Positions 52,686 through 60,808 of a DNA stretch of 64,000 nt are shown piece by piece (the first letter of the stretch is position 1; the number at the start of each line of letters is the position of its first letter). The position numbers were made by a program, and so were the translations under genes. The stretch comes from Leucobacter luti. Its GTDB lineage: Bacteria > Actinomycetota > Actinomycetes > Actinomycetales > Microbacteriaceae. Under the pieces are notes generated by a model that worked only from the letters and a program-made list of their open reading frames with translations, had not been told where the DNA came from and ran no database searches. The stretch spans positions 248,001-312,000 of the forward strand of contig NZ_SHKI01000006.1 of assembly GCF_004217175.1 (NCBI RefSeq), given 5' to 3'.

Positions 52686-53537
52686 ATGCGTCAATCGCGC
52701 CTGTTGAGTGGCGTCGCCGTTGTCCCGGCGCTCGCCGTCATCTTGATCTTTTTCCTGCTCCCCATCGGTGTGATCCTGTTCCGCTCATTTACTGACCCGG
52801 AACCGGGGCTCGGCCAGTATGCGGCCGCGCTCGCCGACCCGACCACTCTCCGAGTGCTCGGGCGCACCTTCATGACCGCCCTCATCACGGTCGTCGTCTG
52901 CATCGGCCTGGGATACCCGTTCGCCTATCTCCTCACGCTCGTCGGGCCCACGGCGCGAACGTTCCTGATGATCCTCGTGCTCGTGCCGTTCTGGACCTCG
53001 CTCATGGCGCGCACCTTCGCCTGGATCTCCCTGCTCCAGCGCGACGGGCCGGTGTCGGCGGTGCTCGCATTCTTCGGCGCCGAGGATGTCACGCTCCGGG
53101 GCACGCTTCCCGGTGTGGTGCTCGCAATCGTGCAGATCCTCCTGCCGTACATGATCCTCACGCTCTACACGGCGCTTGCTGCGATCGATCGGAGACAGCT
53201 CGCAGCTGCGCAAAGCCTCGGCGCAAACCGCTACCGCGCGTTCTGGCAGGTGTACCTGCCGCAGTCCCTTCCCGGTCTCTTTGCAGCGAGCTCACTCGTA
53301 TTCATCCTCGCGCTCGGCTTCTACATCACCCCCCAACTGATCGGCAGCCCGAAGGAAGCAATGATTGCTCAGGCCATCGGACAGCGCGTCGAGAAGATCG
53401 TCGACTTTGCCGGAGCCGGGGCGCTCTCGGGCATCCTGCTGCTCGCCACACTCGGCCTCTTCTGTGTCGTGATTCTCGCAGTGGCGCCGCTCCGGCGTGG
53501 CATCGTGCAGATGGTGTCTGGGGGTGACGCGCGATGA
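52686..53537 (+). CDS. Polyamine-type ABC transporter permease (PotB-like), system 3
   Basis: A 283-residue permease. ATG 52686 follows GGAGG; 16 residues of upstream frame are dropped. Six helices. FILPIGVILFRSFTDPEPG-like N-terminus, LVLVPFWTSLMARTFAWISLLQRDGPVSAVL, and the contact loop DRRQLAAAQSLGANRYRAFWQVYLPQSLPG (about residues 175-204). ATGA overlap with the next permease. Confidence 0.92.
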   Translation: MRQSRLLSGVAVVPALAVILIFFLLPIGVILFRSFTDPEPGLGQYAAALADPTTLRVLGRTFMTALITVVVCIGLGYPFAYLLTLVGPTARTFLMILVLVPFWTSLMARTFAWISLLQRDGPVSAVLAFFGAEDVTLRGTLPGVVLAIVQILLPYMILTLYTALAAIDRRQLAAAQSLGANRYRAFWQVYLPQSLPGLFAASSLVFILALGFYITPQLIGSPKEAMIAQAIGQRVEKIVDFAGAGALSGILLLATLGLFCVVILAVAPLRRGIVQMVSGGDAR

Positions 53538-54352
53538 ACGAACGCACGCGCATTCGTCTCCCACTGCGCCTGTGGGCCGGCGTAGCTGCCCTGCTCCTCG
53601 TCGCCCCCACGCTGGTCGTGATCCCGCTGTCGTTCACCGATAAACGCAGCTTCGCCTTCCCGATTGAGGGGTGGTCGCTGCAGTGGTACGAGAACTTCTT
53701 CACCGATTCACGCTGGTTGAACTCGCTGGGGACTAGCCTCGGGCTCGCACTGATCGTGGGCGTCGTGGCGACCGCCGCCGGCACGCTTGCCGCACTTGGA
53801 ATTCGGGGTCTCCGCGCGCGCCTTGCTGCTGTCACGCAGGTGGCGATCATGTTGCCGATTTTGGTGCCGGGCATCGTTGCAGCAATCGCTATCTTTGGCA
53901 TGTATCTCCGCTGGGGTCTCGCCGGCTCACCGCTCGGAATCGCCCTGGCGCACATTGCGCTCGCGATCCCGTTCGTCATCATCCCGGTCGGGACCGCGCT
54001 CCGTGGACTCGATGAGACTCTAGTGCGCGCCGCAGCGGTGCTGGGCGCAGGCCCGCTCGCTCGCTTTGCGCAGGTGCAGTTCCCGATCCTGCTTCCGGGG
54101 ATCGTCACCGGTTTCATCTTCGCGTTCGTAACAAGCCTCGACGAGGTCGTGGTTGCGTACTTCCTCCAGTCGCCCACAGTGCGGACCCTTCCCGTGCAGA
54201 TGTACAGCTCGGTGACCGTTGAAACCGACCCGAGTATCGCCGCGGCGTCCACTCTGCTCCTCGTGCTGTCCACCCTCATCATCCTGATTCCCCGCCTCGT
54301 GCAGGTCGTCCACGAACGACGTGCCGAGAAACGACTAGGAGACGTCGCATGA
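53534..54352 (+). CDS. Polyamine-type ABC transporter permease (PotC-like), system 3
   Basis: A 272-residue permease, six helices. SFTDKRSFAFPIEGWSLQWYENFF (about 33-56) and the contact loop DETLVRAAAVLGAGPLARFAQVQFPILLPG (about 157-186) define the PotC/PotI group. Four-base overlaps with both neighbours show strict translational coupling. Confidence 0.92.
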   Translation: MNERTRIRLPLRLWAGVAALLLVAPTLVVIPLSFTDKRSFAFPIEGWSLQWYENFFTDSRWLNSLGTSLGLALIVGVVATAAGTLAALGIRGLRARLAAVTQVAIMLPILVPGIVAAIAIFGMYLRWGLAGSPLGIALAHIALAIPFVIIPVGTALRGLDETLVRAAAVLGAGPLARFAQVQFPILLPGIVTGFIFAFVTSLDEVVVAYFLQSPTVRTLPVQMYSSVTVETDPSIAAASTLLLVLSTLIILIPRLVQVVHERRAEKRLGDVA

Positions 54353-55482
54353 CCGTCACCCACACCTCCGGCGCTGAGCTTCAACTCAGTCGCCTCGGAA
54401 AGCGATACGCCGGAACCGCGGCGGTCGAGAGCGTCGACCTGAACGTGGCTTCGGGGGAGTTTCTGACCCTGCTCGGACCCAGCGGATCCGGAAAGACCAC
54501 CACGCTCTCGATGGTTGCCGGGTTCACCGCCCCAACCAACGGCAGCGTTGTATGCGACGGGGCCGAGATTACCTCGGTACCACCGCATCGCCGCGGCCTC
54601 GGCATGGTATTTCAGAACTACTCCCTCTTCCCACACCTCACCGTGCGGGAGAACGTCGAGTTTCCCCTGCGTCAGCGAGGCATCGCGAAGCCTGAACGCG
54701 TGAAACGCGCGCTCGCGGCGCTCGACCTTGTCGAACTTGGCGCGCGCGCCAACGCAAAACCGGGCCAGCTCAGCGGCGGCCAGCAGCAGCGTGTGGCTCT
54801 CGCTCGGGCGCTGGTGTTCGAGCCGCGTTTACTCCTCATGGACGAACCATTTGGCGCGCTCGACCGCGCGCTGCGTGAGCGGCTCCAGCTTGAGCTGCGA
54901 CGACTACACCACGAGCTCGGAATCACAGTGGTGTTCGTGACTCACGATCAGGAGGAGGCGTTGACCCTCTCCGACCGGATCGCGGTGTTCAACGAGGGGC
55001 GGATCGAGCAGGTTGGTACGCCGGAGGAACTCTACGAGCGGCCGGCGACCCTGTTCGTCGCACGATTTATCGGCGAGTCGAACGCGCTTGCTGGCGACGT
55101 ATCCGCCGGTGTCTTTGTGAGCGGGAGTGGGGTGCGCGTGCCAGCGGCAGACCTCCCGGACGGCCCTGCCGTAGCAGTGGTCCGCCCCGAGCGGATTCGT
55201 GTTCACGACCCCGACTCCGCCGGGCATGAGTGTGTCCTTGACGGCGTCGTCGCCGACATCACCTACCTCGGTGCGCAGCGCCGAGTCGAAATCGCCACTG
55301 AGGACGGCACCGTGATTGTGCGCTCCGGCGTTGAGACGTTAGCCCCAGAGGTCGGCGCACGCGTCCGACTGGCCTGGTCGACCGAGCGCACGGCAGTCTT
55401 TCCCACCAAACACTCTGAAACAGAAACGAGAAACGCATGGACCGAAACCCTCGCCCAGTCCACATCAAGCTCGCTGAGCTGA
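54349..55482 (+). CDS. Polyamine-type ABC transporter ATPase (PotA-like), system 3
   Basis: A 377-residue ATPase: Walker A GPSGSGKTT, Q-loop VFQNYSLFPH, LSGGQQQRVALARAL, Walker B LLLMDEP, switch FVTHDQEEA, TOBE-type tail (about 240-355). The last 15 codons overlap the cupin gene that starts at 55437 in another frame. That overlap (46 bases) is long for neighbouring bacterial genes. Confidence 0.93.
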   Translation: MTVTHTSGAELQLSRLGKRYAGTAAVESVDLNVASGEFLTLLGPSGSGKTTTLSMVAGFTAPTNGSVVCDGAEITSVPPHRRGLGMVFQNYSLFPHLTVRENVEFPLRQRGIAKPERVKRALAALDLVELGARANAKPGQLSGGQQQRVALARALVFEPRLLLMDEPFGALDRALRERLQLELRRLHHELGITVVFVTHDQEEALTLSDRIAVFNEGRIEQVGTPEELYERPATLFVARFIGESNALAGDVSAGVFVSGSGVRVPAADLPDGPAVAVVRPERIRVHDPDSAGHECVLDGVVADITYLGAQRRVEIATEDGTVIVRSGVETLAPEVGARVRLAWSTERTAVFPTKHSETETRNAWTETLAQSTSSSLS

Positions 55483-55838
55483 CCCCGCGCGACGCGGCAA
55501 CAGCCCCGACGAGGGTGCGCATCGCGCGGATTATCACCCGGGCAGAGCACCAGAGCGAGCTCACGCAGGGCGTCTGCTGGATGGAGCCTGGGGAGCAGAC
55601 AAACCGATGGTCGAGCCGGGAAGAATTTGACCCGACAGAAGCTGATCACTGGTACGGTCCCGTCGACGAAACGTACTACGTAATTCGCGGCAGGCTGCGG
55701 CTGACGTGGGACGAGGGCGTCTTCGAGCTGGAGGCCGACGACACCGTATATCTGGCCCCGGGGTGGACCTACCACCTCGAAAATGTCGGTGACGAGCCCG
55801 CATTCTTCGTGTACAACATGACACCCGCGCAGGAATGA
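55437..55838 (+). CDS. Cupin-domain protein (1)
   Basis: A 133-residue single-domain cupin. ATG 55437 lies inside the end of the ATPase gene, with a weak GAGAAACGC site. The barrel motif is seen in WSSREEFDPTEADHWYGPVDETYYVIRGRLRLTWDEGVFELEADDTVYLAPGWTYHLENVGDEPAFFVYNMTPAQE: metal-binding His/Glu of cupin motif 1 (HWYGPVDETYYV) are partly changed, and motif 2 (PGWTYHLEN) keeps its His. A small-molecule binding or isomerase role is possible. It sits between the importer and the deacetylase, so it may act on an intermediate. Confidence 0.82.
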   Translation: MDRNPRPVHIKLAELTPRDAATAPTRVRIARIITRAEHQSELTQGVCWMEPGEQTNRWSSREEFDPTEADHWYGPVDETYYVIRGRLRLTWDEGVFELEADDTVYLAPGWTYHLENVGDEPAFFVYNMTPAQE

Positions 55839-55878
55839 ACGTGCGCGGTGACACTGCCGAGTTTTGAAGGGAATACTG

Positions 55879-56994
55879 ATGGGGCACGATGAACTGTTGC
55901 GGGTGCACTTCGACGCGCGGGTGCTTGACCACGACACCGGTGTTGCGCTGCACGAAGCAGCCCCCAGCCCGTGGTTCGCGGCACACGAACCTCACACGGA
56001 GGGCCGCCTGCGGATTGAGCGGATGCACGACATTCTTGCGCGCGGCCCGGTGGCCGACGCAATCAGGCTCGCACCCGGGCGGCTCGCAGAGGAAGACGAG
56101 CTCGCAGCGGTGCACGACCCCGGCTACGTGGCTGAGCTGCGACGCACCATCGAGCGCGGTGGTGGGTGGGTGACTCCGACGACGAGGCTCAGCGCGAACT
56201 CGTACGACCCACTTCGCGCGGCTGCGGGGACCGCATTGGCTGCGGCTGAAACTGTGCTCAGCGGAGCCGCCCCGTTCGCGTATGCGCTGACGCGTCCGCC
56301 AGGGCATCACGCCCAGCGGGCGCAAGCGGATGGATACTGCTTCTTCAATGGTGCGGCGCTCGCGGCGGATGCAGCGCGGCGAGCGGGAATTGAGCGGGTG
56401 CTGGTGATCGACTGGGACGTCCACCACGGCAATGGGACGCAGGACATCTTCTACGAACGGGACGATGTGCTCACCGTAAGCCTGCACATGGATCACGGGG
56501 CCTGGGGTGAGAGCCACCGACAGACCGGAGGACTTGAAGAACGCGGCGTGGGGCGTGGTGTGGGGTTTAACCAGAACATCCCGCTGCCACTCGGCGTCGG
56601 AAACGCCGCGTATCTGCGTGCGTTCGACGAAGTGATCGCACCCCTCGCAGAGCGGTTTGCGCCCGGGATGATCGTGTGCGCGAGCGGGCAAGACGCCAGC
56701 GCGTACGATCCGAACGGACGACACAACGTTTCGATGCCAGGGTTCTACGGAATAGGTGCGCGTGTGCGCGCCCTCGCCGATCGGCACGCGGAGGGCCGAG
56801 CAATCCTGATCCAGGAGGGAGGCTACAACCCGTCGTATGCGCCGTACTGTTTGCTTGCGACGATCGAGGGCCTGCTCGGGGTCGAGGGAACCGGCGACCC
56901 GCTCGCCTACGTTCCAGATCAGACGCTTGGGGTCGCTGAGATCCTCGCGGAGGTCGTCGCTGCCCAGGCCGCCGCGGGGCCCGCACCGGCGTAG
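55879..56994 (+). CDS. Class II histone-deacetylase-like, probably acetylpolyamine deacetylase
   Basis: A 371-residue zinc deacetylase. ATG 55879 has AAGGGA 7 bases upstream; TTG 55864 is rejected. Key residues: His143-His144 (RPPGHHAQ), zinc ligands Asp180 and His182 (DWDVHHGNG), Asp272 (SGQDAS) and Tyr316 (EGGYNP) as transition-state stabiliser. GYCFFNGAALAA is also conserved. This arginase/deacetylase superfamily member is close to bacterial acetylpolyamine amidohydrolases and class IIb HDAC-like proteins. Next to a polyamine-type importer it should free the amine from N-acetylated polyamines in the cytoplasm. Confidence 0.88.
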   Translation: MGHDELLRVHFDARVLDHDTGVALHEAAPSPWFAAHEPHTEGRLRIERMHDILARGPVADAIRLAPGRLAEEDELAAVHDPGYVAELRRTIERGGGWVTPTTRLSANSYDPLRAAAGTALAAAETVLSGAAPFAYALTRPPGHHAQRAQADGYCFFNGAALAADAARRAGIERVLVIDWDVHHGNGTQDIFYERDDVLTVSLHMDHGAWGESHRQTGGLEERGVGRGVGFNQNIPLPLGVGNAAYLRAFDEVIAPLAERFAPGMIVCASGQDASAYDPNGRHNVSMPGFYGIGARVRALADRHAEGRAILIQEGGYNPSYAPYCLLATIEGLLGVEGTGDPLAYVPDQTLGVAEILAEVVAAQAAAGPAPA

Positions 56995-57080
56995 CCGCGG
57001 GTGAGTGCGGCGTGCGCGCGCCGGGCGCAGGTGTACCGCTTGCGCGGTTTCTGAGCTCGATGTACGGTGAGTCACAACAT

Positions 57081-57099
57081 ACTGAACACTTCGTTCAGT
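57081..57099. promoter_or_regulatory. Candidate operator of the XRE-cupin regulator
   Basis: ACTGAAC-ACTTC-GTTCAGT, perfect 7-bp arms with a 5-base spacer, 38 bases upstream of the regulator start and 87 bases after the deacetylase stop. A short-spacer TGAAC/GTTCA palindrome suits a dimeric XRE repressor. Confidence 0.65.
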
Positions 57100-57136
57100 G
57101 AGCGCCGGTGCTCGTGAGCCGGTTCAAGGAGGAACA

Positions 57137-57751
57137 GTGGCGAGTCAAGACGACGGCGCACCCGGGGGGACGCTCGGCCAGCGCGTCGCGGGGTTCCGCG
57201 AGCTGCGGGGAATGAGTCTGCGCGCACTTGCCGCGGCAGCCGGTGTCAGCTCAAGCTTTCTGAGCCAGCTTGAAAACGGGCACACCAACGCGAGCGTCGC
57301 CTCGCTGCGGAAGGTGGCAGCGGCGCTCGGAGTTTCGCCCGCTCAACTTCTCGACGACAGTGCCGTGCACACCCGCGGAGTGCTGCGCGCCGCGGACCGC
57401 CCGAGTTTACCCTTGGAGGGTGCCGAGAAGTACGTGATCGCGCTGCCTCCGCTGCGCAACCTCGAAGTGTACGCCGGCCGCTTTGCGCCGGGCGGCTCCA
57501 CGGGGCCAGACGCATACGCGCACGGACACTCCCAGGAGATCCTCCTCGTCACCGCCGGGGAGATCACTCTAGAGCTCGACCGTGACCGGTACGTGCTGCG
57601 CACCGACGACTCGATTGAGTTTCTCAGCTCGGTGCCGCACCGAGTGGTCAACGAGTCAGATTCACCCGCAGCGATCCTCTGGATCAACAGCCCGCCCACG
57701 CCCGAAGAGACGCCGCACGGCGCCGCCGATCCAGCCGCATCCGCGCGCTGA
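57137..57751 (+). CDS. XRE-family regulator with C-terminal cupin domain
   Basis: A 204-residue regulator. GTG 57137 follows AAGGAGGAACA. An XRE helix-turn-helix (about residues 14-68: GQRVAGFRELRGMSLRALAAAAGVSSSFLSQLENGHTNASVASLRKVAAALGV) and a cupin sensor domain (about 95-190: AYAHGHSQEILLVTAGEITLELDRDRYVLRTDDSIEFLSSVPHRVVNES). This is the PuuR/SutR-like architecture, often used to control putrescine or sulfur and amine catabolism. It probably governs the oxidase/amidohydrolase genes that follow, through the palindrome at 57081. Confidence 0.92.
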   Translation: MASQDDGAPGGTLGQRVAGFRELRGMSLRALAAAAGVSSSFLSQLENGHTNASVASLRKVAAALGVSPAQLLDDSAVHTRGVLRAADRPSLPLEGAEKYVIALPPLRNLEVYAGRFAPGGSTGPDAYAHGHSQEILLVTAGEITLELDRDRYVLRTDDSIEFLSSVPHRVVNESDSPAAILWINSPPTPEETPHGAADPAASAR

Positions 57752-57807
57752 CCAGTGCAGCCAGCACGCACCCCACGAATTCACGCACGAGAACAAAGGA
57801 CCGAAAG

Positions 57808-59178
57808 ATGATCAACGGCAATGTGTCGCACTGGTGGGAGCAGATTGGTGCCCCGAAGCCGCGACCCGAGCTTCCCGGTAACCTCACGGCTGACGTCGCA
57901 ATCGTCGGCGCCGGATACACCGGGCTCTGGACCGCGTACTACCTGAAGCAGGCGCAGCCCGACCTGCGGATTGTGATCGTGGAGCAGCGCCACGTCGGCT
58001 ACGGCGCCTCCGGCCGAAACGGCGGCTGGCTTACCTCCGCAATCACCGGGGGTCGCGAGCAGTACGTGAAGACGCACGGCCGCGACGCGGCCGAGCGGTT
58101 CCAGCGCGCGATGAACGAGACCGTCGATGAAGTGATCCGGGTGGCCGCGCACGAGGGGATCGACGCAGACATCAAGAAGGGCGGCGAGTTCAACGTCGCG
58201 TACACGCCCGCACAGGAAAATAGGATCCGCGCCTTCGCTGCGGCTGAACGCGAATGGAAGTACGCCGACACCGAGCTTCTTGAGGCGCCGGAGGCGATGG
58301 CGCGCATCAACGTCGCGAACACCCGCGCCGCGGTGTGGCACCCGCACAGCGCCCGGATCCAGCCTGCGAAGCTTGCGTCCGGGCTCGCCGACGCCGTCGA
58401 GCGTCTCGGTGTCGAGATCTACGAGCGCACCCGCGCGGTCGAGATCGCGCCTCACGCGGTGCGCACCACCCACGGCACAGTCTCCGCGCAGTACGTGGTC
58501 CGCGCTACCGAGGGTTTCACCGCGAACCTCAAGGGCCTGCACCGACTCTGGCTGCCGATGAACTCGTCGCTGATCGCGACTGAGCCACTGTCGAAGGACG
58601 TGTGGGACGAACTCAACTGGAGCAACGGCGAGGTGCTCGGCGACTTCGCCCACGTCTACATGTACGCGCAGCGCACCGCCGACGACCGGATCGCGATCGG
58701 CGGCCGCGGCGTGCCCTACAAGTACGGTTCGAAGACCGACACCGACGGGCAGACCTCACCGGCGACCGTCGAGACCCTGAGCGAGATCCTGCACCGGTTC
58801 TTCCCCGCCACGCGCGGCGCAGCGGTTGACCACGTCTGGTCGGGCGTGCTCGGAGTGCCCCGCGACTGGGCCGCCACCGTTGGGCTCGATCGCGAGACCG
58901 GGATTGCCTGGGGCGGCGGATACGTGGGTACCGGCGTCACCTCCACGAACCTTGCCGGCCGCACCATCGCGGACCTGATCCTCGGAAACGACAGCGAGAT
59001 CGCCGGCCTCCCGTGGGTCAATCACCGAGTGCGTAAGTGGGAACCCGAGCCCCTGCGCTGGATCGCGACCAAGGGGCTCTACGCCGCGTACGGCGTTGCC
59101 GATCGCACCGAGCTCGCCGGCCGCGAGAAGACCTCGCCCATCGCACACGTCGCCGACGTGATTACCGGGCGCAACTGA
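57808..59178 (+). CDS. FAD-dependent amine oxidase, PuuB/DAO-like
   Basis: A 456-residue DAO-family flavoenzyme, ATG 57808 after AAAGGACCG. FAD fold VAIVGAGYTGLWTAYYLKQAQPDLRIVIVEQRHVGYGASGRNGGWLT (residues 30-75), and the terminal GGGYVGTGVTSTNLAGRTIADLIL (about 371-394). PuuB, the gamma-glutamylputrescine oxidase, is a close relative in layout; gamma-glutamyl or acyl-polyamine or a related amine is a likely substrate. In an operon with cupin 2 (gap 36 bases), a second oxidase and an amidohydrolase. Confidence 0.88.
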   Translation: MINGNVSHWWEQIGAPKPRPELPGNLTADVAIVGAGYTGLWTAYYLKQAQPDLRIVIVEQRHVGYGASGRNGGWLTSAITGGREQYVKTHGRDAAERFQRAMNETVDEVIRVAAHEGIDADIKKGGEFNVAYTPAQENRIRAFAAAEREWKYADTELLEAPEAMARINVANTRAAVWHPHSARIQPAKLASGLADAVERLGVEIYERTRAVEIAPHAVRTTHGTVSAQYVVRATEGFTANLKGLHRLWLPMNSSLIATEPLSKDVWDELNWSNGEVLGDFAHVYMYAQRTADDRIAIGGRGVPYKYGSKTDTDGQTSPATVETLSEILHRFFPATRGAAVDHVWSGVLGVPRDWAATVGLDRETGIAWGGGYVGTGVTSTNLAGRTIADLILGNDSEIAGLPWVNHRVRKWEPEPLRWIATKGLYAAYGVADRTELAGREKTSPIAHVADVITGRN

Positions 59179-59214
59179 GACCACCCACACCATAGAAAAG
59201 AACAGGAACCTCCA

Positions 59215-59577
59215 ATGACGACGATTCCCACGCTCTCCGTGCACCACACCGCGGCCGCAGACCTCGGCCCCCACGCTGCCAAGCCAACCGCCACGACCGC
59301 GGGGATGACTGAGGCAGCGGTCTCGGTCTGGACCGGCGGATCACAGAACCGCATCGACACCGGGCTGTGGGAGTGCACGGTCGGTGACTTCACGGCGACG
59401 CGCGTGGGCTACACCGAGATCTGCACGATTCTCTCCGGACGGGTCACCATCGAGGTGGCGGGTGAGGCCCCCGAGGAGTTTGGGCCCGGCGACGTCATGG
59501 TGATGCCGTCCGGCTGGGCCGGGACCTGGCGAGTGCACGAGCCCCTGCGCAAGCACTACACCACCATCCAGGACTAG
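59215..59577 (+). CDS. Cupin-domain protein (2), cupin_3-like
   Basis: A 120-residue protein of the (S)-ureidoglycine aminohydrolase-like cupin_3 type: SVWTGGSQNRIDTGLWECTVGDFTATRVGYTEICTILSGRVTIEVAGEAPEEFGPGDVMVMPSGWAGTWRVHEPLRKHYTTI. ATG 59215 with AGGAACC upstream. Such cupins are often found next to PuuB-like oxidases in amine gene clusters; enzymatic role unknown. Next gene starts 3 bases after its stop. Confidence 0.85.
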   Translation: MTTIPTLSVHHTAAADLGPHAAKPTATTAGMTEAAVSVWTGGSQNRIDTGLWECTVGDFTATRVGYTEICTILSGRVTIEVAGEAPEEFGPGDVMVMPSGWAGTWRVHEPLRKHYTTIQD

Positions 59578-59580
59578 CTC

Positions 59581-60783
59581 ATGGGCGGCACGGCGATCGT
59601 CGTCGGCGGGGGAGCTTGGGGGTTGCCGGCTGCGCTCAGGCTCCAAGACCGGGGTGTGGCGGTGACCCTGATCGAGCGCTTTGTTCCCGGCGGGCAGTCG
59701 GCATCGAACGGTGGCACCACGAGGCTCTGGCGCCTCGCCGATACGCTGCCGTGGCGTGCTCGCTCACTGCGCGACGCGCGGGACGCGCTCGAACGGCTCG
59801 GCGAACGGCTCGGCGAGTCGGTGTTCACGCGCACCGGTCTCCTGTGGCGTGACACCGAGTCGTTGCCGGCGGTCGCCGCTGCGCTCGCCGCAATCGGGGA
59901 ACGCGGTGAACCGGTCGCGGCGGATCGCGTGGGGGAGGCGTTCCCCGGGCTGCGCCCCGACGGGCGCGGCGCGCTGTACGTGGAGCAGGCCGGCGTGGTG
60001 CACGCCGACCGGTTACTTCAGGGCGCGTTGCAGGCGTTCATTGCGGCGGGAGGCCGCTACCTCCCCGCCACGCGCGTGATCGAGGTGGCGGCGGGCGATC
60101 ACGCCGCGACGGTGCGTGTGGGCGCGGGGTCCGGGGTGCCCGACGGCACGACGCTGAGCGCCGACCAGGTGCTCATCGCGGCGGGGCCCGGCACGCCGGA
60201 GCTGCTGCCCGGGCTCGGGCTGGAGCTGCCGCTCACCCCGTACATCGAGCAGGTCGTCTACCTCGGCGATCCCGGCGCGCAGCCGCCGGCACCGCCCCTT
60301 CCCGGCCTCGTCGACTGCCCCGTTGGAGCGGGCAGCGATGCCGACAGCGCCGGCATCTACGCGATGCCCAACGGGGCCTCCGGATACAAGGTGGGCCTCG
60401 ATATCCCGCTCCGCCCGCTTGCGGCGGGACGGCTCGGCGATGACCTCGACCGAGCGGAGCAGCCGACGCGAACCGAACACATCCGAGCGCGCGTGGCCCG
60501 GGACCTCACGGCGATCACCCCGCGGGTGCTCGGCACGCAGGTGTGCACGTGGACCGACTCGGGGGACGGGGATTTCATCATCGGCCGCACCCACCCGAGT
60601 GTCGTGCTCGCCTGCGGGGACTCCGGCGAGGGATTCAAGTACGCTGCGTTTATGGGCGAGTATCTTGCGGCGCTCGTATTGCACGAGGATGTCGACGCGG
60701 AGTACCAGGCGCGCTGGAACCCACGCCGGTTCGGGGCCTCAACGGCGCCCCGCAGCGGACACAGCTCAATCGGGCGGCACTAA
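59581..60783 (+). CDS. FAD-dependent oxidase, sarcosine/N-methyl amino acid oxidase-like
   Basis: A 400-residue DAO/MSOX-type flavoenzyme. FAD fold TAIVVGGGAWGLPAALRLQDRGVAVTLIERF (residues 4-34) and ending block VVLACGDSGEGFKYAAFMGEYLAAL. Cys322 in QVCTWTDSGDGDFIIGRTHP sits where monomeric sarcosine oxidase and N-methyltryptophan oxidase attach FAD covalently. So a secondary or N-alkyl amine or imino acid is the probable substrate. It begins 3 bases after cupin 2 and is followed by the amidohydrolase after 25 bases. Confidence 0.87.
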   Translation: MGGTAIVVGGGAWGLPAALRLQDRGVAVTLIERFVPGGQSASNGGTTRLWRLADTLPWRARSLRDARDALERLGERLGESVFTRTGLLWRDTESLPAVAAALAAIGERGEPVAADRVGEAFPGLRPDGRGALYVEQAGVVHADRLLQGALQAFIAAGGRYLPATRVIEVAAGDHAATVRVGAGSGVPDGTTLSADQVLIAAGPGTPELLPGLGLELPLTPYIEQVVYLGDPGAQPPAPPLPGLVDCPVGAGSDADSAGIYAMPNGASGYKVGLDIPLRPLAAGRLGDDLDRAEQPTRTEHIRARVARDLTAITPRVLGTQVCTWTDSGDGDFIIGRTHPSVVLACGDSGEGFKYAAFMGEYLAALVLHEDVDAEYQARWNPRRFGASTAPRSGHSSIGRH

Positions 60784-60808
60784 CCAGAAGCTTTTGAAAG
60801 GACACAGC

